In this document: piece after piece, positions 1-6,893 of the stretch
Numbering within the stretch: the stretch's first letter is position 1
How the letters are laid out: each line of letters begins with the position of its first letter
Source: Candidatus Sericytochromatia bacterium
Lineage (GTDB): Bacteria; Cyanobacteriota; Sericytochromatia; JACMPN01
Length of the DNA stretch: 10,993 bases
Assembly: GCA_014377495.1 (NCBI GenBank)
Contig: JACMPN010000382.1
Span: 1-10,993, forward strand
Direction: 5' to 3'
The notes under the pieces: model-generated
What the model saw: the letters and a program-made list of their open reading frames with translations, nothing else
Told to the model about the DNA's origin: nothing
The model's database searches: none
Program-made: the position numbers and the translations under genes

Positions 1-1
1 C

Positions 2-205
2 ACGTCCGTCGCGAGCAACCTGACCATCAACAACAATGCCGCCCTGACCACGCTCGGCCTGACGGCCCTGCTCCGGGTACCCGGCAGCTTCACCGTGACG
101 AACAACGCCGCACTGCCCCTCGTCGGCCAGATCAATCCCCTGCGAAACGTGCAGCTGCAGGCCCCACTGCCGACATCAACGACCACGACCAGCAACGCCC
201 CCTGA
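2..205 (+). CDS. C-terminal fragment of an L-domain-like repeat protein (5' end outside window)
   Basis: The frame is open from the window edge and ends at TGA 203-205, giving 67 residues. It shows about two copies of a roughly 23-residue repeat: a strand ending in LTINNNAALTTL, then GL-x-ALLRV, then GSFTVTNNAALPLV and a segment ending in LRNV. The pattern L-x-I-x-NN-x-x-L-x-x-L-x-GL-x-x-L resembles receptor-L-domain-like solenoid repeats found in secreted or surface bacterial proteins. The repeat is visible in the DNA too (AACAATGCCGCCCTG against AACAACGCCGCACTG). The protein ends in a Thr-rich tail (STTTTSNAP), with no obvious sorting motif or membrane anchor. Any signal peptide would lie upstream of the window. 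Binding or structural roles are possible; no function can be assigned. Confidence 0.7.
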   Translation, partial: TSVASNLTINNNAALTTLGLTALLRVPGSFTVTNNAALPLVGQINPLRNVQLQAPLPTSTTTTSNAP

Positions 206-260
206 CGGAAAAGGGCCGCCCGCCCGTGCCGCACCCGGATGAGCGGGATGACAGGTGGGT

Positions 261-266
261 TATACT
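261..266 (+). promoter_or_regulatory. Candidate -10 box for the oxidoreductase operon
   Basis: TATACT at 261-266 differs from the sigma-70 consensus TATAAT by one base and lies in an otherwise GC-rich gap of 132 nt between the upstream repeat protein and the ferredoxin gene. A start near 272 would leave a leader of about 65 nt. No good -35 hexamer is visible at 16-18 nt spacing (the sequence there is around GGATGAGC), so this is tentative. Confidence 0.35.
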
Positions 267-337
267 GCCATGGCGCCACGGGAAAGCACCCGCCGACCCC
301 GCTGCGGCCAGAAATTCCCTGACAGAAGAAGACGCCC

Positions 338-643
338 ATGGCCACACACGTTACCGTCGATGCCGACCGCTGCACGGGCTGCGGGCTGTGCATCCCGGTC
401 TGCCCGAACAACCTGTTCGTCGCCGGCCCCGCCCTCAACAGTCGAGGCGAGCAACCCGTTTTGATGGTCGATGCCCAGTACTGCCTCAACAAGCTGGACT
501 GCGTGGCCATCTGCCCCCACGACGCCCTGATACCCGCCGATGCCGTGGAGAGCAACGTCGCCGGCGCCTTCTACTGGATGGGCCGCCAGATCGGCAAAGC
601 CAGCCGCCTGATCCCGCCCCGCCTGCGGAAGGACCAGCCATGA
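338..643 (+). CDS. korD: Ferredoxin-type delta subunit of 2-oxoacid:ferredoxin oxidoreductase
   Basis: A 101-residue ferredoxin, the expected electron-accepting subunit of a Kor/Vor complex. The first cluster motif is complete: C12-TG-C15-GL-C18-IPV-C22-P. The second is C49-LNKLD-C55-VAI-C59-P, in which the position normally held by the second cysteine is Lys52. Cluster I ligands (C12, C15, C18, C59) are all present. The second cluster would have only C49, C55 and C22, so it may be a 3Fe-4S cluster, use a non-cysteine ligand, or be missing. The tail after residue 65 (about 35 residues, basic at the end) is longer than in minimal ferredoxins. The start ATG has a weak AGAAGA-type site upstream. 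The stop overlaps the alpha-subunit start as ATGA, indicating translational coupling. Its identity as delta subunit rests on this context. Confidence 0.8.
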   Translation: MATHVTVDADRCTGCGLCIPVCPNNLFVAGPALNSRGEQPVLMVDAQYCLNKLDCVAICPHDALIPADAVESNVAGAFYWMGRQIGKASRLIPPRLRKDQP

Positions 644-1695
644 CCGCCGCCATCGACCGCATGTATCAAGGGGGTGAAGCCCTCGCCGAAGGCGCCGTCC
701 GGGCCGGCATGCGCCATTTCTTCGGCTACCCGCACGCCCCGCAGACGGAGCTCGTCTCCTACCTGGCCCGCCGCCTGCCGGAAGTCTCCGGTGTCTTCGC
801 CCAAGCCGAGAGTGTCCGCAGTGCCCTGGCCATGGCCATGGGCGCCAGCGCCGCCGGGGCCCGGGTGCTGGCCAGCGTCGCCGGCAGCGACTTCGGCCTG
901 GCCGGGGAGACCCTGTCCTACCTCGTCGCCGAGGAATTGCCCCTCGTCCTCGCCTGGTTCACCCGCTCCGGACCCGGCACCGGTGGCCTGCAACCGTCTC
1001 AGGAAGGTCTGTTACAAGCCTGTGCCGGCGTCGAGGGCGTCGCCATCCCCGTCTGGGCGCCTTCCGGCGTGCAGGAGATGTACGACCTGACCGCCAGTGC
1101 CTTCGAGCTGGCCGATACGCACCGCAGCCCGGTGCTGCTCCTCGTCGACAGCCTGGTCGCCCAGATCGTCGAACCGATCACCACCCCCAAAGGCCCGATG
1201 ACCCTCGGTCACCTGACGGCCAAGCCCTGGGCAGCGAACGGCATGCGGGGCCGGGAACGCAACGTCCTGCACAGCCGCCGCCAGCCCGACGGCGCCCTGG
1301 CCGCCGAGCAGGGACTGCAGCGGAAAGAGCAGGCCCTGGCCACCGCCGCCCTGCGCTTCACCGACGTGGACCCCGGTGCCGACCTGATCGTCGTCGCCTA
1401 CGGCGGGATGGCCCGCATCGCCTACGAAGGCGTCCGCCTGGCCCGTGAGGCGGGCGTCAATGCTGCTGTCTTCCGCCCGGTCAGCCTGTGGCCTTTCCCG
1501 GCCGAGGCCTTGGCCGCCGCTTCCGCCGGCAAGCCGGTGCTCACCGTCGAGTTCGGCCATGGCCAGCTCGCCACGCTGATGCGGGCCAATGGCCTGCCTC
1601 AGCCGACCGCCAAGCTGGGCGGCGTCGCCCAAGCCCCCACCCCGGCCAGCGTGGCCGCCGCCCTGCAGACACTGGCCGGAGGGTCCCATGGCTAA
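640..1695 (+). CDS. korA: 2-oxoacid:ferredoxin oxidoreductase alpha subunit (VorB/KorA type)
   Basis: 351 residues, the usual size of a VorB/KorA alpha subunit made of a pyrimidine-binding domain (about 10-190) and a transketolase-C-like domain (about 240-345). Recognisable blocks are GYPHAPQTE (29-37), FAQAES with Glu57, GASAAGARV (68-76), RSGPGTGGLQPSQ (109-121), APSGVQEM, AYGGMARIAYEGVRLAREAG and FRPVSLWPFP. The last three match the VorB family closely. Known family members pair with the TPP-binding beta subunit to cleave 2-oxoacids such as 2-oxoglutarate or branched-chain 2-oxoacids. Several expected catalytic-face motifs are altered: YPITP reads YPHAP, the SPG-x-S block reads GSDFG, and the GGGHGD loop after the QP-x-Q block is absent. 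The start has a good GGAAGGA site at 627-633 and overlaps the ferredoxin stop. The open frame extends further upstream, but that part is a shadow of the ferredoxin gene. Substrate unknown. Confidence 0.85.
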   Translation: MTAAIDRMYQGGEALAEGAVRAGMRHFFGYPHAPQTELVSYLARRLPEVSGVFAQAESVRSALAMAMGASAAGARVLASVAGSDFGLAGETLSYLVAEELPLVLAWFTRSGPGTGGLQPSQEGLLQACAGVEGVAIPVWAPSGVQEMYDLTASAFELADTHRSPVLLLVDSLVAQIVEPITTPKGPMTLGHLTAKPWAANGMRGRERNVLHSRRQPDGALAAEQGLQRKEQALATAALRFTDVDPGADLIVVAYGGMARIAYEGVRLAREAGVNAAVFRPVSLWPFPAEALAAASAGKPVLTVEFGHGQLATLMRANGLPQPTAKLGGVAQAPTPASVAAALQTLAGGSHG

Positions 1696-2419
1696 GATCA
1701 ACACCCTGCTCGACACCCCCTTCGCCTTTTGCCCCGGCTGCTCGCATGGCGTCGTCCATCGGCTGATCGCCGGAGCCATCGACCAGAAGGGCTGGCGGGA
1801 ACAGGCCATCGCCGTCGCCGGTGCCGGCTGCGCCAACCGTCTCGACACCTATTGGGACCTGGACGTGGTGGAGGCCCCCTACGGGATGGCCACCGCCGTC
1901 GCCACCGGGATCAAGCGGGTCCACCCCGACCGCCTCGTCATCGCCTACATGGGTGATGGTGATGCTGCGGGGGCGGGTCTCGCCGAGCTGATGCAGGCCG
2001 CCACCCGGGGCGAAAAGCTCACCGTGATCATGGTCAACAATCTGACCCTGGGCCTCAGCGGCGGCCACCTGTCGCCGACGACGCTGGTCGGCCAACCCTC
2101 GATCAGCAGCCCCTATGGCCGCAGCATCGAGTCGGCCGGCCATCCGCTGCGGGTCACCGAGGCCTTCGGCCGGATGCCCGGCGCCCCCTACAGCTGCCGG
2201 GTCGCCGTGGACACGGCCGATCACGTCGAGGACGCCGTCACGGCCGTCCAGGAAGCCCTGCACTACCAGATGATCGGCAAGGGTTTCTCCTTTGTGGAGA
2301 TCATGGGCATCTGCCCGCCCGGCTGGAACCAGACGCCGCAAGAGGCCACTGAGTACCTCAAAGACAAGGTGTTGGCCGAGCATCCCCTGGGCCTGCGCAA
2401 ACGGAGCACGACCCGATGA
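1688..2419 (+). CDS. korB: 2-oxoacid:ferredoxin oxidoreductase beta subunit, TPP-binding
   Basis: 243 residues. It shows the N-terminal CPGC (15-18), a GAGC block (45-48), PYGMATAVATGIKRVHPDR (64-82), and the thiamine-diphosphate signature GDGD (89-92) followed 28 residues later by NN (117-118). Downstream are LSPTTLVGQ, SPYGR and GKGFSFVEIMGICPPGW, all typical of Kor/Vor beta subunits. The C-terminal end PLGLRKR also fits. The catalytic loop is unusual: the family normally reads NN-x-IYGMTGGQ, here NNLTLGLSGGH, and the GDGDLAAIG block reads GDGDAAGAG. I place the start at ATG 1688, which has GGAGGG at 1678-1683 and overlaps the alpha subunit by 8 nt; an in-frame ATG further upstream lies inside the alpha gene. 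The fold and TPP binding are well supported, the substrate is not. Confidence 0.87.
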   Translation: MAKINTLLDTPFAFCPGCSHGVVHRLIAGAIDQKGWREQAIAVAGAGCANRLDTYWDLDVVEAPYGMATAVATGIKRVHPDRLVIAYMGDGDAAGAGLAELMQAATRGEKLTVIMVNNLTLGLSGGHLSPTTLVGQPSISSPYGRSIESAGHPLRVTEAFGRMPGAPYSCRVAVDTADHVEDAVTAVQEALHYQMIGKGFSFVEIMGICPPGWNQTPQEATEYLKDKVLAEHPLGLRKRSTTR

Positions 2420-2922
2420 GCCAAATGCCCTTCCACACCATTGCCGCCATCGGCCAGACGGGCGACGGCATCCAGTTCCTCGGCCGGATCCTGGCCGAGG
2501 CGGCCGCCGAAGCCGGACTGCACCCGACGCTGTTTCCCGAGCCTGGGGTGGCCATGTACGGCGACCGCTCCGCTTTCCGGCTGGTTATCGGGGATCATCC
2601 GGCTTTGATGGCGGGCCAGCCCGATTGGCTCCTTGTCTCCCGACCCGGTCCCTACACCTGGGAAGTGCCGAACCGGCTCGCCGACAGCGATCGCTCCGGC
2701 CAGCAGGACGGCTGGATACTGCCGGCCGTGCAACTGGCGACGGAGGCCGGCTTTGCCAAAGGCGCCCTGATCGTCATGCTCGGGAGCCTCTCGACCCGCC
2801 TGGAGTGGCTGACCGAAGGGGTCCTGATCCGGACCCTGAAAGAACGGCTCCACGACCAGCCCCGGCAGGTCTCGCTGAATATGGCCTGCTTTCGCGCCGG
2901 CCGGTCCAGCCAGTCCCGGTAG
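2416..2922 (+). CDS. korC: 2-oxoacid:ferredoxin oxidoreductase gamma subunit
   Basis: 168 residues, near the usual length of about 180 for the gamma domain. The N-terminus TIAAIGQTGDGIQFLGRILA aligns with the family block normally read as GxGGQGxxxxGxxLAxAA. The following EPGVAMYGDRSAFRLVIG aligns with the block usually containing YGPEMRGG and a beta strand. Here GGQG is TGDG and the RGG triplet is YGD, so both hallmark motifs have changed while framework residues stay. The C-terminal half (WLLVSRPG, ALIVMLGSL, EGVLIRTLKERL) matches the later part of the family. The ATG overlaps the beta-subunit stop (ATGA); a second ATG at 2425 is a possible start. The position as last gene of the operon, followed by a hairpin, supports the assignment. 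Without the neighbours I would be less certain. Confidence 0.78.
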   Translation: MSQMPFHTIAAIGQTGDGIQFLGRILAEAAAEAGLHPTLFPEPGVAMYGDRSAFRLVIGDHPALMAGQPDWLLVSRPGPYTWEVPNRLADSDRSGQQDGWILPAVQLATEAGFAKGALIVMLGSLSTRLEWLTEGVLIRTLKERLHDQPRQVSLNMACFRAGRSSQSR

Positions 2923-2935
2923 GCGCCATGGCGGC

Positions 2936-3000
2936 CGTTTTCGGCTCGGAACCCGGCTAAGCGCCATCAGGCGCTGTCGCCGGAACCCGAACCGAAAACG
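2936..3000 (+). terminator. Large nested hairpin after the oxidoreductase operon
   Basis: The outer arms 2936-2949 (CGTTTTCGGCTCGG) and 2987-3000 (CCGAACCGAAAACG) pair over 14 positions with one mismatch. Inside, CCGGC (2953-2957) pairs with GCCGG (2979-2983), and AGCGCC (2960-2965) pairs with GGCGCT (2970-2975) around an ATCA loop. It begins 13 nt after the gamma-subunit stop, so a 3'-end role (termination or mRNA protection) is likely. No T-tract follows directly, so it is not a classical intrinsic terminator. Confidence 0.55.
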
Positions 3001-3049
3001 ACTCACCCTGACACCCACCGGAACCGGCCGGGGTGCTGCTGTTCCTACT

Positions 3050-3072
3050 TAATATTTGGTTTTTTGTATTTT
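3050..3072 (+). promoter_or_regulatory. AT-rich promoter-like tract before the nitronate monooxygenase-like gene
   Basis: A short AT-rich tract containing TAATAT (3050-3055) and TATTTT (3067-3072), with a run of six T between them, stands out in GC-rich surroundings 28 nt before the next start codon. It offers several -10-like hexamers, but I see no convincing -35 element at normal spacing. The location after the operon hairpin makes a new transcription start likely; the exact box is unresolved. Confidence 0.35.
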
Positions 3073-3099
3073 GGGGCCCGTCTTCACAGTGGAGTTGCC

Positions 3100-4041
3100 A
3101 TGCAGACTGCGATCACGGACCTGTTCCAGATCCGCTGGCCGATCATCCAGGCAGGCATGGTCTGGGTCTCCGGCGGCAAACTCGCCGCCGCCGCTGCCAA
3201 CGCCGGTGGCCTGGGCCTTGTTGGCGGCGCCAGCATGGATGCCGACCTCTTCCGGCATCACCTCCGCCTCGCCAAAAGCCTGATCACGGGCGACGGCGTC
3301 TTCGGCGTGAACATCCCCATTTTTTTCAAGCACGCCCCGGACCTCCTGGAGGTCGCCTTGGCCGAAAGCGTCCGCATCTTCTTCATGTCCGGCGGGTCCC
3401 CGACCATGTACACCCCCCGCCTGAAAGAAGCCGGCTGCACCGTCGTCCACGTCCTCGCCGCCGCCAAACACGCCCGCAAAGCCCAGGATGCCGGCTGTGA
3501 CGCCGTCGTCGCCGAAGGCTTCGAAGCCGGTGGCCACAACAGCCCTGATGAAACGACCACCCTCGTCCTCATTCCCCAGGTCGTCGATGCCGTGCGCATC
3601 CCCGTCATCGCCGCCGGGGGCATCGCCGACGGCCGGGGCATGGCCGCCGCCTTTGCCCTGGGTGCCGCCGGGGTGCAGGTCGGCACCCGCTTTGCCGCCA
3701 CCGTGGAGTCCAGCGCCCATGTGCACTTCAAACAGGCCATCGTCGATGCCGGCGAAGGCGACACCCGCCTGGTGATGAAAAAACTGATGCCCGTGCGCCT
3801 GAAACGCAACGCCTTTGCTGAACGGGTCATGGCTGCCGAGGCCGCTGGCGCGACGAAAGACGACCTGTCGGCACTCCTCGGTCGCGGCCGGGCCAAGCTC
3901 GGCATCCACGACGGGGACCTCGCCGAAGGGGAGATCGAGATCGGTCAGATCGCCGGCATGATCCGCGACGTGCCCACGGTGAGCGAGGTGATGCAGCGGA
4001 TGGTGGCGGAATATCAGACGGCCAAGCACCAACTCCCTTAA
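3100..4041 (+). CDS. Nitronate monooxygenase / FabK-like FMN-dependent enzyme
   Basis: 313 residues, the usual length for this TIM-barrel flavoprotein family. N-terminal PIIQAGM (14-20) and NAGGLGLVGG (34-43) form the start of the FMN site. AEGFEAGGH (138-146) carries the conserved active-site histidine. IPVIAAGGIADGRGMAAAFALGA and GVQVGTRF form the phosphate-binding part. The C-terminal AKLGIHDGDLAEGEIEIGQIAG segment is characteristic of a subgroup usually annotated nitronate monooxygenase in Bacteroidota. Relatives either oxidise alkyl nitronates such as propionate 3-nitronate or, as FabK, reduce enoyl-ACP; sequence alone does not separate these. The start is ATG 3100 because it has GGAG at 3091-3094 at good spacing and fits the family N-terminus; the frame is open further upstream to 3064. 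The next gene follows after 9 nt, suggesting co-transcription. Confidence 0.82.
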   Translation: MQTAITDLFQIRWPIIQAGMVWVSGGKLAAAAANAGGLGLVGGASMDADLFRHHLRLAKSLITGDGVFGVNIPIFFKHAPDLLEVALAESVRIFFMSGGSPTMYTPRLKEAGCTVVHVLAAAKHARKAQDAGCDAVVAEGFEAGGHNSPDETTTLVLIPQVVDAVRIPVIAAGGIADGRGMAAAFALGAAGVQVGTRFAATVESSAHVHFKQAIVDAGEGDTRLVMKKLMPVRLKRNAFAERVMAAEAAGATKDDLSALLGRGRAKLGIHDGDLAEGEIEIGQIAGMIRDVPTVSEVMQRMVAEYQTAKHQLP

Positions 4042-4050
4042 ACTGCGGCC

Positions 4051-5352
4051 ATGATCGGGACAGAGTCCAAAACCGAACGAAAGCAGGCGCCCCACTGGCC
4101 CCTGCTCCAGCGCCTTGCCTTCCGCTTGGCCTGTGTCTATCTGATCCTCTACAACCTGCCTTTTCCGCTGAACCACCTACCCGGCGGGGGTTTGCTGACT
4201 CACGATGTCGCGTCGGCATGGCAAAAGCTCGTGGTTTTGTTCGGCGACCACGTGCTGAGTCTGGACATGGTCATCGTGACGACCCGTGGCGGCAGTGGCG
4301 ACACCACGTTCCACTACGTCCAAGCGGCCTGCATCGCCACAGCGTCAGTCCTCATCACCCTCGTCTGGTCGGTGTGTGATCGACGGCGTCAGGCATACGC
4401 CGAACTCCACGATGGCCTGCGTACCTATATCCGGTATTCCCTGGCATGGACCATGCTCACCTACGGCATGATGAAGATCGCTGTCTCGCAATTTGGCTTC
4501 CCGACGCTCACCGATCTTGTGCAAACCTATGGCGGCTCGTCACCCATGGGCCTGCTCTGGAACTTTATGGGCTATGCGGCGGGCTATCAGATCTTCACGG
4601 GCGTCGCCGAATGGGTAGGTGGTCTCCTGCTGTTTCTACGGCGCACAACCTCCCTCGGTGCCCTCGTCATCGCCGGCGTGATGGCGAACGTGGTCGTCTT
4701 GAATTTCTGCTACGACGTCCCGGTAAAATTGCATTCCACGCACCTGCTAATGATGGCCCTATTTCTGCTTCTGCCCGACGTACGACGACTGGCCGACGTC
4801 CTGGTCTTCAATCGTCCGGTGGCCGCCGTCGACCACGCAGCACGCCTGGTCCCGCCGTCCTGGCACCGGCGACGGACCACCCTGAAAGCCCTGTTCATCA
4901 CCTATGCGCTGCTGAACACCGGCATTCTGGGTCTGCCGGCCCGGCTGAACCTCGACAAGCCCAACCCCCATCCCCCGCTCTACGGCATCCACGAGGTGGT
5001 CGGGGTCCAGGGCAATGCGGACGCGCTGCCCGCATCGATCCCCGCGATCACCCATTGGCGCTACCTGATCGTCGACGATGATGATTACAGTGTCATCAAG
5101 CAGACGGATGGCAAGGTGGTTTGGGTGCAGACGGTGATCGATGCAGCCAAGGGCACGCTCACCCTCACCCGCCATGGCAGTAAGGCGAGTGCCACGTTTA
5201 CGTTTGCTGTGACCACACCGGGCCACTGGCAGTTGCAACGGACGACGGCAACAGGGACTCTGACCCTCTGGATGCAACGCCAAGACGAGACCCAGTTCGA
5301 ATTGGTCAAACGCGGCTTCCATTGGATCAATGAGGTGCCCTACAACCACTGA
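4051..5352 (+). CDS. DoxX-like multi-pass membrane protein with soluble C-terminal domain
   Basis: 433 residues. About seven hydrophobic helices are visible: near 25-45, 90-108, 128-148, 170-198, 203-224, 230-246 and 285-300. The third to sixth contain the conserved stretches YGMMKIAVSQFGFP, SPMGLLWNFMGY, FTGVAEWVGGLLLF and LNFCYDVPVKLHS, which I recognise from a poorly characterised DoxX-like family of Bacteroidota, Acidobacteriota and others. After residue 300 comes a soluble, beta-rich domain of about 130 residues, lipocalin-like in appearance, ending in RGFHWINEVPYNH, also typical of this family. The chemistry is unknown; DoxX relatives have been linked to quinone or redox functions, but I see no basis to claim that here. 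No strong ribosome binding site precedes ATG 4051. It begins 9 nt after the upstream stop. The codon third positions look less GC-biased than in the oxidoreductase operon. Confidence 0.72.
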   Translation: MIGTESKTERKQAPHWPLLQRLAFRLACVYLILYNLPFPLNHLPGGGLLTHDVASAWQKLVVLFGDHVLSLDMVIVTTRGGSGDTTFHYVQAACIATASVLITLVWSVCDRRRQAYAELHDGLRTYIRYSLAWTMLTYGMMKIAVSQFGFPTLTDLVQTYGGSSPMGLLWNFMGYAAGYQIFTGVAEWVGGLLLFLRRTTSLGALVIAGVMANVVVLNFCYDVPVKLHSTHLLMMALFLLLPDVRRLADVLVFNRPVAAVDHAARLVPPSWHRRRTTLKALFITYALLNTGILGLPARLNLDKPNPHPPLYGIHEVVGVQGNADALPASIPAITHWRYLIVDDDDYSVIKQTDGKVVWVQTVIDAAKGTLTLTRHGSKASATFTFAVTTPGHWQLQRTTATGTLTLWMQRQDETQFELVKRGFHWINEVPYNH

Positions 5353-5483
5353 TCCTGACGGATGGCGAGCCGGAGTATCATTCAATCAGGCAGGGGTATC
5401 CGTTCCTCTGATGCCGACACAGGCGCCGACCCATTTCCGACCGGGCCCAATCACGACCCAATGGCAACGACGAGGACATCGGC

Positions 5484-5534
5484 ATGAGCGAGCTCCAGCA
5501 GCCAGGCATCAACCATCCGGTGCGGCGGGGCTGA
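5484..5534 (+). other. Short reading frame with strong ribosome binding site, probable true start of the kinase gene
   Basis: ATG 5484 has GAGGA at 5472-5476 with 7 nt spacing, the best start signal in this region. It reads MSELQQPGINHPVRRG and stops at TGA 5532-5534. The conserved kinase lies in another frame beginning around CTG 5531. One extra G in the GGGG run at 5527-5530 would join the two into one protein. It may therefore be the real N-terminus separated by a one-base indel, or a leader peptide coupled to the kinase. Confidence 0.4.
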
Positions 5535-6865
5535 TCGGCTTGGCTTCGCCATTCAATACCATCCGGCGGGCCGGCAAGCTGGCCAAAATCCCCGCCGCCG
5601 CCCGTCAGGCTGCCCGCTTGGACGGCGTGGCCAAAGAGCGGGCCCGGGAATTGCTCGCCTCCCTGATGGCCGATGCCAAAGGTCTGCCCATGAAGGTCGG
5701 CCAGTTCATGGCCAGTCAGGCCGGCGGTGAGGCCTTTACCCCACTGACCCAGACCATCGATCCTCTGCCGTTGGCCGTCCTGCTGCCACAGATCACCAAA
5801 ACCCTGGGCAAACCTGTCGCCGAGGTCTTTGCGTCGATCGCCGAATCCGGCACCGCCGCCTCGCTGGGCCAGGTCCACCGGGCCGTGACCCTGGGCGGTG
5901 AGGCGGTCGCCATTAAAGTGCAGTACCCCGACATCGCCAGTGCCGTCGCAGCGGAAATGACGCTCTTGGGCCTGCTGCCGGGCATCGGTCCGGTCAAGCG
6001 CCGGGGTATCGACCTGACCGCCTACAAAGCCATGCTGCGGGCCAACCTGATGCTGGAGCTGGACTACACGTCGGAAGCCGACAGGCAGCGACGCTTTGCC
6101 GATGCCGTGCACGTGCGGGGGCTCCGGGTCCCCCGGGTGCTGCCCGGGCTGGGTGGCATCGACCTGCTGGTCCAGACCTGGGAAGACGGTCAACGGCTGG
6201 AGACAGCCACCACCTGGCCGGACGCCGACCGTAGCGATGTCGCCCGGATCCTCCTCCAAACCCTGTTGACCAGTCTCTTTGCCGCAGGCACGATCCACGG
6301 CGATCCGCATCCCGGCAACTACCTGGTGCGCCGCACGGCAGACGGGCGGCCCGAAGTCGTCCTCCTGGATTACGGCTGCATCGTCACCCTGTCCGAAACG
6401 TCCCGCCTGGCCCTACTGACGCTGATCCTGGCCAGCCGCGGCGAGTCCGATGTCGTGCCAGGCGATGCCTTTGCGGCGATGGGCTTCGACATGGCCAAGT
6501 TGGCACCGATTAACGATCAGTTGCCGGCCCTTTGCCAGATCCTCTTTGAGCCCTTTGTGACGGATCGGCCTTTCCGCCTGCAAGACTGGCAGTTGGGGGA
6601 GCGCATTGGTCAGTTGCTCGGTGATGATCGCTGGTGCTTCCGGGCCGCCGGGCCGCCGGAGATGGTCCTGCTCATCCGTGCCTTTCAGGGCCTGATGACA
6701 CATTTGGAGCGCCTGCAGGTCGGGCTGGCCTGGTGGCCGCATCTCGTCGAGGCACTCGGCCCGGCCCTGCTGGTGCGGGCCCGGACCAACCGTCCACAGC
6801 CCGTGCTCACGCCGGGCGAAGCGCACCGACGGGGTACGATGGGATCAGGGCACGGTAGGGCCTGA
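5531..6865 (+). CDS. ABC1/UbiB (AarF)-type atypical protein kinase-like protein
   Basis: The conserved frame gives about 444 residues and contains the ABC1/UbiB hallmarks in order: the KxGQ motif (KVGQ, 5693-5704), the Ala-rich loop AASLGQVHRA, VAIKVQYP with the ATP-site lysine, the ExD-like ELDYTSEA, the catalytic loop HGDPHPGN (about 6296-6319) and DYG in place of DFG (6368-6376). These proteins are atypical kinases or ATPases; UbiB and Coq8 members support quinone or isoprenoid-lipid metabolism at the membrane. No C-terminal membrane helix is obvious here. The start is uncertain: in this frame ATGs exist at 5330 and 5411, neither with a good ribosome binding site, and the residues they would add do not look like the family. 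The N-terminus more probably begins at ATG 5484 in another frame. The first coordinate given here marks where the conserved frame can join that start. The function of this subgroup is unknown. Confidence 0.8.
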   Translation: MIGLASPFNTIRRAGKLAKIPAAARQAARLDGVAKERARELLASLMADAKGLPMKVGQFMASQAGGEAFTPLTQTIDPLPLAVLLPQITKTLGKPVAEVFASIAESGTAASLGQVHRAVTLGGEAVAIKVQYPDIASAVAAEMTLLGLLPGIGPVKRRGIDLTAYKAMLRANLMLELDYTSEADRQRRFADAVHVRGLRVPRVLPGLGGIDLLVQTWEDGQRLETATTWPDADRSDVARILLQTLLTSLFAAGTIHGDPHPGNYLVRRTADGRPEVVLLDYGCIVTLSETSRLALLTLILASRGESDVVPGDAFAAMGFDMAKLAPINDQLPALCQILFEPFVTDRPFRLQDWQLGERIGQLLGDDRWCFRAAGPPEMVLLIRAFQGLMTHLERLQVGLAWWPHLVEALGPALLVRARTNRPQPVLTPGEAHRRGTMGSGHGRA

Positions 6866-6893
6866 TGCAGCGATCTAGGGGAGTGGGACGTTC

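Noticed and set aside
226..639. In-frame extension upstream of the alpha subunit start, giving a 489-residue reading frame
   Set aside because: The extra part overlaps the ferredoxin gene in another frame, is Arg/Pro-rich like a GC-rich shadow, and ATG 640 has a good ribosome binding site and the expected family N-terminus.
3049..4176. Minus-strand frame of 375 codons opposite the FabK-like gene
   Set aside because: Gly/His/Asp-rich composition typical of a shadow frame, with the plus strand carrying clear family motifs.
5461..5487. Eight-codon frame ending in an ATGA overlap with ATG 5484
   Set aside because: Too short, no ribosome binding site; most likely chance.
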